64,000 nt of DNA from positions 188,062 to 252,061 of the forward strand of contig BDSI01000102.1 in assembly GCA_003117195.1 (NCBI GenBank), in the 5' to 3' direction. Every line of letters begins with the position of its first letter. The first letter of the stretch is position 1. The notes beneath the pieces were generated by a model. The model did not search any database. It was not told the origin of the DNA and worked only from the letters and a program-made list of their open reading frames with translations. This document shows positions 56,249 through 64,000 of this stretch, piece by piece. This stretch comes from Eudorina sp. 2006-703-Eu-15 (taxonomy: Eukaryota > Chlorophyta > Chlorophyceae > Chlamydomonadales > Volvocaceae). A program made the translations under genes and the position numbers.

Positions 56249-59200
56249 CAGTCATGGAGGGACCCATGGGGAACAATCCGCACTCAAACCGGGGAACAGG
56301 CAGTGATGGTGTGGCGATCGGGATGTGTGCTTGATGGGAGATGATGGAGTGGGCAGTCACATCCGTGTATCTCAGGCCCATCACACACCCCGGGCGGGCC
56401 CAAAGGCCGCGCCGATTTACCCACACATGCACAGTCATGGGAGGGACCCAGGGGAACAATTAGAACAATCCGCAATCAAACCCGGGAACAGGCAGTGATG
56501 GCGTGGCGATTGGGATGTGAGCTTGATGGGAGATGATGGAGTGGGCAGTCGCAGGGGCAGTAACATCCGCGTATCCCAGGCCCATCGCGTGCCTCGGGCG
56601 GGCGGGCCAAAACGCCGCGCCGATTTCCCCATAGGTGCACAGTCATGGGAGGAACCCAGGGAAACAATTAGCATTCAAACCCGGGAACGGGCAGTGATGG
56701 CGTGGCGATCAGGATGTGCGCTTGGTGGGAGATGATGGAGTGGGCAGTCACAGGGGCGGTCGCGTCCACGTATAAACTCAACACCATTGCGCACCCCGGG
56801 CGTGCCCAAACACAGCGCCGATTTACCCACACGTGCACAGTCATGGGAGATGCCCAGGGGAACAATCCACACTCAAACCCGGGAACGGGCAGTGACGGCG
56901 TGGTGATCTGGATGTGTGCTTGGTGGGAGATGATGGAGTGGGCAGTCACAGGGGCAGTCCCGTCCGATTATCAACGGCCCATCATGCATCCCGGGCGGTC
57001 GGGCTAAAAACGCCGCGTCGATTTCCCCACACGTGCACAGTCATGGGAGGGTCCCAGGGGAACAATCCGCACTCAAACCTGGGAACGGGCAGTGATGGCG
57101 TGGCGATCAGGATGTGCGCTTCGTGGGAGATGATGAAGAGGGCAGGGGCAGTCACATCCACGTATACATCTCAGTCCCATCACACACACCGGGCGGGCCC
57201 AAAGGCCGCACCGATTTACCCACACGTGCACAGTCATGGGAGGAACCCAGGGAAACAATCAGCATTCAAACCCGGGAACGGGCAGTGATGGCGTGGCGAT
57301 GGGAGATGATGGAGTGGGCAGTCGCAGGGGCAGTAACATCCGCGTATCCCAGGCCCATCGCGTGCCTCGGGCGGGCGGGCCAAAACGCCGCGCCGATTTC
57401 CCCACAGGTGCACAGTCATGGGAGGGTCCCAGGGGAACAATCCGCACTCAAACCCGGGAACGGGCAGTGACGGCGTGGCGATCAGGATGTGCGCTTGGTG
57501 GAAGATGATGGAGTGGGCAGTCAAAGGGGGAGTCGCGTCCACGTAATAACTCAACATCATTGCGCACCCCGGGCGTGCCCAAACACAGCGCCGATTTACC
57601 CAAACGTGCACAGTCATGGGAGGGACCCAGGGGAACAATCCACACTCAAACCCGGGAACGGGCAGTGACGGCGTGGTGATCTGGATGTGTGCTTGGTGGG
57701 AGATGATGGAGAGGGCAGGGGCAGTCACATCCACATATACATCTCAGGCCCATCACGCGCCCCGGGCGTGCCCAAACGCCGCGCCGATTTACCCACACGT
57801 GCACAGTCATGGGAGGGACCCAGGGGTACAATCCGCACTCAAACCTGGGGACGGGCAGTGATGGCGTGGCGATCGGGATGTGCGCTTGGTGGGAGATGAT
57901 GGAGTGGGCAGTCACAGGGGCAGTCGCGTCCGATTATCCCAGGCCAAACACGCACCCCGGGCGGGCCCAAAGGCCGCGCCGATTTCCCCACAGGTGCACA
58001 GTCATGGGAGGGACCCAGGGGAACAATCCGCACTCAAACCCGGGAACGGGCAGTGATGGCGTGGTGATCGGGATGTGTGCTTGGTGGGAGATGATGGAGT
58101 GGGCAGGGGCAGTCCCGTCCACGTATCTCAGGCCCATTGCGCACCCCGGGCGGGCTATAACGCCACGCCGATGTACCCACACATGTACAGTCATGGGAGG
58201 GACCCAGGGGAACAATCCACACTCAAACCCGGGAACCGGCAGTGACGGCGTGGCGATCGGGATGTGCGCTTGGTGGGAGATGATGGAGTGGGCAGTCACA
58301 GGGGCAGTGCCGTCCGATTATCAACGGCCCATCATGCATCCCGGGCGGTCGGGCTAAAAATGCCGCGTCGATTTCCCCACACGTGCACAGTCATGGGAGG
58401 GTCCCAGGGGAACAATCCGCACTCAAACCTGGGAACGGGCAGTGATGGCGTGGCGATCAGGATGTGCGCTTCGTGGGAGATGATGAAGAGGGCAGGGGCA
58501 GTCACATCCACGTATACATCTCAGGCCCATCACACACCCCGGGCGGGCCCAAAGGCCGCGCCGATTTCCCCACACGTGCACAGTCATGGGAGGGACCCAG
58601 GGGTACAATCCGCACTCAAACCTGGGGACGGGCAGTGATGGCGTGGCGATCGGGATGTGCGCTTGGTGGGAGATGATGGAGTGGGCAGTCACAGGGGCAG
58701 TCGCGTCCGATTATCCCAGGCCAAACACGCACCCCGGGCGGGCCCAAAGGCCGCGCCGATTTCCCCACAGGTGCACAGTCATGGGAGGGACCCAGGGGAA
58801 CAATCCGCACTCAAACCCGGGAACGGGCAGTGATGGCGTGGTGATCGGGATGTGTGCTTGGTGGGAGATGATGGAGTGGGCAGGGGCAGTCCCGTCCACG
58901 TATCTCAGGCCCATTGCGCACCCCGGGCGGGCTATAACGCCACGCCGATGTACCCACACATGTACAGTCATGGGAGGGACCCAGGGGAACAATCCACACT
59001 CAAACCCGGGAACCGGCAGTGACGGCGTGGCGATCGGGATGTGCGCTTGGTGGGAGATGATGGAGTGGGCAGTCACAGGGGCAGTGCCGTCCGATTATCA
59101 ACGGCCCATCATGCATCCCGGGCGGTCGGGCTAAAAATGCCGCGTCGATTTCCCCACACGTGCACAGTCATGGGAGGGTCCCAGGGGAACAATCCGCACT

Positions 59201-61002
59201 CAAACCTGGGAACGGGCAGTGATGGCGTGGCGATCAGGATGTGCGCTTCGTGGGAGATGATGAAGAGGGCAGGGGCAGTCACATCCACGTATACATCTCA
59301 GGCCCATCACACACCCCGGGCGGGCCCAAAGGCCGCGCCGATTTCCCCACACGTGCACAGTCATGGGAGGGTCCCAGGGGAACAATCCGCACTCAAACCC
59401 GGGAATGGGCAGTGATGGCGTGACGATCGGGATGTGCGCTTGGTGGGAGATGATGGAGTGGGCAGTCACAGGGGCAGTCGCGTCCACGTAATAACTCAAC
59501 ATCATTGCGCACCCCGGGCGTGCCCAAACACAGCGCCGATTTACCCAAACGTGCACAGTCATGGGAGGGACCCAGGGGAACAATCCACACTCAAACCCGG
59601 GAACGGGCAGTGACGGCGTGGTGATCTGGATGTGTGCTTGGTGGGAGATGATGGAGTGGGCAGGGGCAGTCACATCCACATATACATCTCAGGCCCATCA
59701 CGCGCCCCGGGCGTGCCCAAACGCCGCGCCGATTTACCCACACGTGCACAGTCATGGGAGGGACCCAGGGGTACAATCCGCACTCAAACCTGGGGACGGG
59801 CAGTGATGGCGTGGCGATCGGGATGTGCGCTTGGTGGGAGATGATGGAGTGGGCAGTCACAGGGCAGTCGCGTCCGATTATCCCAGGCCAAACACGCACC
59901 CCGGGCGGGCCCAAAGGCCGCGCCGATTTCCCCACAGGTGCACAGTCATGGGAGGGACCCAGGGGAACAATCCGCACTCAAACCCGGGAACGGGCAGTGA
60001 TGGCGTGGTGATCGGGATGTGTGCTTGGTGGGAGATGATGGAGTGGGCAGGGGCAGTCCCGTCCACGTATCTCAGGCCCATTGCGCACCCCGGGCGGGCT
60101 ATAACGCCACGCCGATGTACCCACACATCTACAGTCATGGGAGGGACCCAGGGGAACAATCCACACTCAAACCCGGGAACGGGCAGTGATGGCGTGGCGA
60201 TCAGGATGTGCGCTTCGTGGGAGATGATGGAGTGGGCAGTCACAGGGGCAGTCCCGTCCGATTATCAACGGCCCATCATGCATCCCGGGCGGTCGGGCTA
60301 AAAACGCCGCGTCGATTTCCCCACACGTGCACAGTCATGGGAGGGTCCCAGGGGAACAATCCGCACTCAAACCTGGGAACGGGCAGTGATGGCGTGGCGA
60401 TCAGGATGTGCGCTTCGTGGGAGATGATGAAGAGGGCAGGGGCAGTCACATCCACGTATACATCTCAGGCCCATCACACACACCGGGCGGGCCCAAAGGC
60501 CGCACCGATTTACCCACACGTGCACAGTCATGGGAGGAACCCAGGGAAACAATCAGCATTCAAACCCGGGAACGGGCAGTGATGGCGTGGCGATGGGAGA
60601 TGATGGAGTGGGCAGTCGCAGGGGCAGTAACATCCGCGTATCCCAGGCCCATCGCGTGCCTCGGGCGGGCGGGCAAAAACGCCGCGCCGATTTCCCATAC
60701 GTGCACAGTCATGGGAGGGTCCCAGGGGAACAATCCGCACTCAAACCCGGGAATGGGCAGTGATGGCGTGACGATCGGGATGTGCGCTTGGTGGAAGATG
60801 ATGGAGAGGGCAATCACAGGGGCAGTCGCGTCCACGTAATAACTCAACATCATTGCGCACCCCGGGCGTGCCCAAACACAGCGCCGATTTACCCACACGT
60901 GCACTGTCATGGGAGGGACCCAGGGGAACAATCCACACTCAAACCTGGGAACCGGCAGTGATGGCGTGGCGATCGGGATGTGCGCTTGGTGGGAGATGAT
61001 GG
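56249..61002 (+). repeat. Satellite 4: about 25 monomers of roughly 190-195 bp
   Basis: The monomer begins CAGTCATGGGAGGGACCC, continues GGGAACAATCCGCACTCAAA, GGCAGTGATGGCGTGGCGAT and GGGAGATGATGGAGTGGGCAG, and ends CCGCGCCGATTTCCCCACA. Monomers vary in length through small deletions (for example loss of CAGTCACAGG or CATCAGGATGTGCGCTTGG). Variation between monomers is larger than in Sat1 or Sat3. Open frames on both strands repeat with the monomer and are not counted as genes. Confidence 0.93.
57809..59362 (+). repeat. Sat4 higher-order repeat, 777-bp unit (four monomers)
   Basis: 57809-58585 and 58586-59362 carry the same variants in the same order and appear identical over at least 549 bp. 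A further, slightly altered copy starts at 59754. This indicates recent block duplication. Confidence 0.88.
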
Positions 61003-61504
61003 ATAAATGCCATTTCTACTATATACTCAGAACTTCTGCTTGGTATGTTAAAAGTTTTGTATGGTATAGCTAAAACATATACCCTCAATCTCATGAAACC
61101 TATTAACCCCAACCTATAACCCATAGAGAGAGAGATGTCCACTGTGATTGGCCTGGACCATATCTCAAATATTACTATCAAAATTGCCCGGGTAATGTGC
61201 TTGGCTAATATACCTGCAGTCCTTAACCCATAACCTATACCTAAACAGGATGATATAGATTTAGAACATGATTTAGAACATATCACATGACAGAACCCTC
61301 ACCTCGTTAGATATTGCCTGAGTATCTTTCAGGACATTCTCCACTGCCGATAGGACATAGCGCACAGCTGTCATGAATCCAAGCCTTGCAGACTGAGGGT
61401 GAATTTGAGGGAGAGGGCATCAAGTAGGATCAAAATATGGTCCCTGCGTGTAGACATTGTGCAGTAATGTTACCATTGATACACTCCCCTCAATCGCTGC
61501 ATAC
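61003..61504. other. Right flank of Sat4, no gene recognised
   Basis: Moderately AT-rich; may be intron of the minus-strand gene with the exon at 61505-61930. Confidence 0.4.
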
Positions 61505-61930
61505 CTGCATTCCTCGTTGATGACTTGCCGATTGACAGTGACTACGAATCTCAGACACATTAGTAATGTTGTCCTTGCTGACTCTGTTCACACTATTGCA
61601 GAGAAGGCACTTGAAGTGCATAACACTGTCATCTTCCTTATGATCAGCACATGCTGTATCGTGCTGCTGGTCTGCCAGCTTTGCTCGCTTGTCACGTCTT
61701 GTCCCACTGGATTGTTCTCTTTTGCCCTCTTGACGGACAGGAGGTGGTCCCAAGTGTATCTCCAAATACTTGATGATGCGGACACCATCCGGTGCGGGCA
61801 GTGTCATTTGGCTCCCCAAAGGCCGATCACGGTTCAACCAGAAACAAGGTTGTGGGGTTCCTGGTCCACCACGCACTCTGCCTCCCTTGTCGTCCAAAGC
61901 CATTTGTTGGAGCACTGCAAGGGCATCCTC
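61505..61930 (-). CDS. Exon with a matrin-type C2H2 zinc finger, minus strand
   Basis: The exon is exactly 142 codons, phase 0 on both sides, between an acceptor (TTCTATGCAG, exon from 61930) and a donor (ATGCAG|GTATGC after 61505). It starts EDALAVLQQMALDDKGG, has a basic middle (RRDKRAKLADQQ), and near its end a zinc-finger pattern: CLLC, 18 residues, His, five residues, His (SHCQSASH). CX2C with HX5H is the spacing of matrin/U1-type fingers, which bind RNA or DNA. The rest of the gene is not identified. A transposon-encoded protein is possible. Confidence 0.5.
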
Positions 61931-62083
61931 CTGCATAGAATAATAGATTCATTGTTGACATGCATATTTGATATTTTAGGAGCAACAGGAGGTCATGTAA
62001 GGGTTTTATCGTGTACCATTAGCTACATTAGCATCATTCATGAACATTTCTGGGAATGTTGCATTGCATATTTACATGACACA

Positions 62084-62166
62084 CATACACACACACATAC
62101 ACACACACAGAGGCCCCTTACGCCCCACACACACATACACACACACAGAGGCCCCTTACGCCCCTT
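62084..62166 (+). repeat. Imperfect duplication with AC tracts
   Basis: A unit of AC-rich sequence followed by AGAGGCCCCTTACGCCCC occurs twice (about 62084-62122 and 62128-62164), leading into the long microsatellite. Confidence 0.75.
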
Positions 62167-62255
62167 TCCCCCGTATCCGGGGAAAGTGCTTCGGCGGTCT
62201 CCCGTATGGGGCGGGTTAGCGCCCCGGCCAGTGTCGGCCCGGCAGATATGTAACG

Positions 62256-63598
<1,343 letters not shown>

Positions 63599-64000
63599 TA
63601 GATAGATAGCAGCGCAAGACGCTAGGGTGTAGGGATTGGGACTAGGGAAGCCCACTTCTGGGCACGATGGGGATCCGTGGGTGACTGAGGAGGGTCGAGC
63701 CAGACCAGTGGGAGTTGGCAGTGAGGGGGACATGTAGGCGAGGGCCGCTTGCGACGGGAAGGGGTGTACTACAGGGAAGCTTGCGTGGTGATGTGCTGCC
63801 TTGTGCAAACCATAGCCCCATAATGGAGCGCCCGACCGCATACCCGGACCCAGCAAGGCCTAACGCGTGTAAGATACTTTGCTCTGCCTCAGCTGGGCGG
63901 GCAGGCCTGCCGGAAGGTGCAACCCTAGCTAGTACAATTAGGTTGGGACGCGAGACCATGCTAGTTTTAGTGCACCAGGCAGGGGCGCGCCTCCAAATTG
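63599..64000. other. Downstream of the LINE fragment, nothing recognised
   Basis: Begins with a short GATA run (63597-63608), possibly the LINE tail, then GC-rich sequence without a supported gene. Confidence 0.4.

Overview
The window looks like nuclear DNA of a green alga, probably a chlorophycean and possibly a volvocine. The evidence is GC-rich transposon reading frames, short GT-AG introns, a DIRS-type retrotransposon of the PAT class (a group known from volvocine algae), two remnants of an L1-like LINE, and a very long (AC)n microsatellite. Nothing bacterial is present. The species cannot be fixed from sequence alone.

Most of the window is satellite DNA. By eye, four tandem arrays cover about 37-38 kb of 64 kb. 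Sat1 (6256-15267) has 168/169-bp monomers. Sat2 (19527-35995) has 170/180-bp monomers. Sat3 (38196-45534) has GC-rich 184-bp monomers. Sat4 (56249-61002) has monomers of about 190-195 bp. At least Sat1, Sat2 and Sat4 have higher-order periodicity: 842 and 1181 bp in Sat1, 869 bp in Sat2, 777 bp in Sat4. Sat1 and Sat2 are otherwise dissimilar but share a 25-bp box around the palindrome GAGCATGCTC, and the sequence passes from Sat1-type to Sat2-type monomers at that box near 19530. Nucleosome-sized monomers, higher-order repeats and mobile-element edges fit a (peri)centromeric or other heterochromatic block; that reading is inference.

Layout. 1-4756: right part of a PAT-like DIRS element (zinc-knuckle end, RT, RNase H, PHD finger, tyrosine recombinase, split direct repeats B1-A2-B2). 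5395-5740: a 346-bp fold-back element whose two ends are each a perfect 60-bp palindrome. 6256-15267: Sat1. 15708-19245: a Ulp1-like protease gene (minus strand) facing an inverted 528-bp copy of its own 5' part. 16925-17623: a 699-bp copy of the Sat2 right edge, found again at 35913-36611. 19250-35995: two diverged Sat1 monomers, then Sat2. 36612-37075: a TACGG-rich minisatellite. 38196-45534: Sat3. 47570-47910: a large imperfect hairpin. 47948-49921: a spliced gene whose 5' part is a tandem array of identical-length 90-nt symmetric exons, followed by exons of a DOT1-like SAM-methyltransferase domain. 50735-51381 and 62745-63598: two decayed LINE 3' ends. 53164-54955: a 0.9-kb tandem duplication. 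55026-55513 and 61505-61930: two isolated minus-strand exons, the second with a matrin-type zinc finger, on either side of Sat4. 62260-62744: (AC)n.

Genes with a readable function are retrotransposon enzymes, a SUMO-protease-like peptidase often carried by DNA transposons, and a methyltransferase-fold gene. The last has phase-consistent introns and is the best candidate for a functional cellular gene. Many long open frames inside the satellites are by-products of stop-poor repeats and are not annotated as genes.
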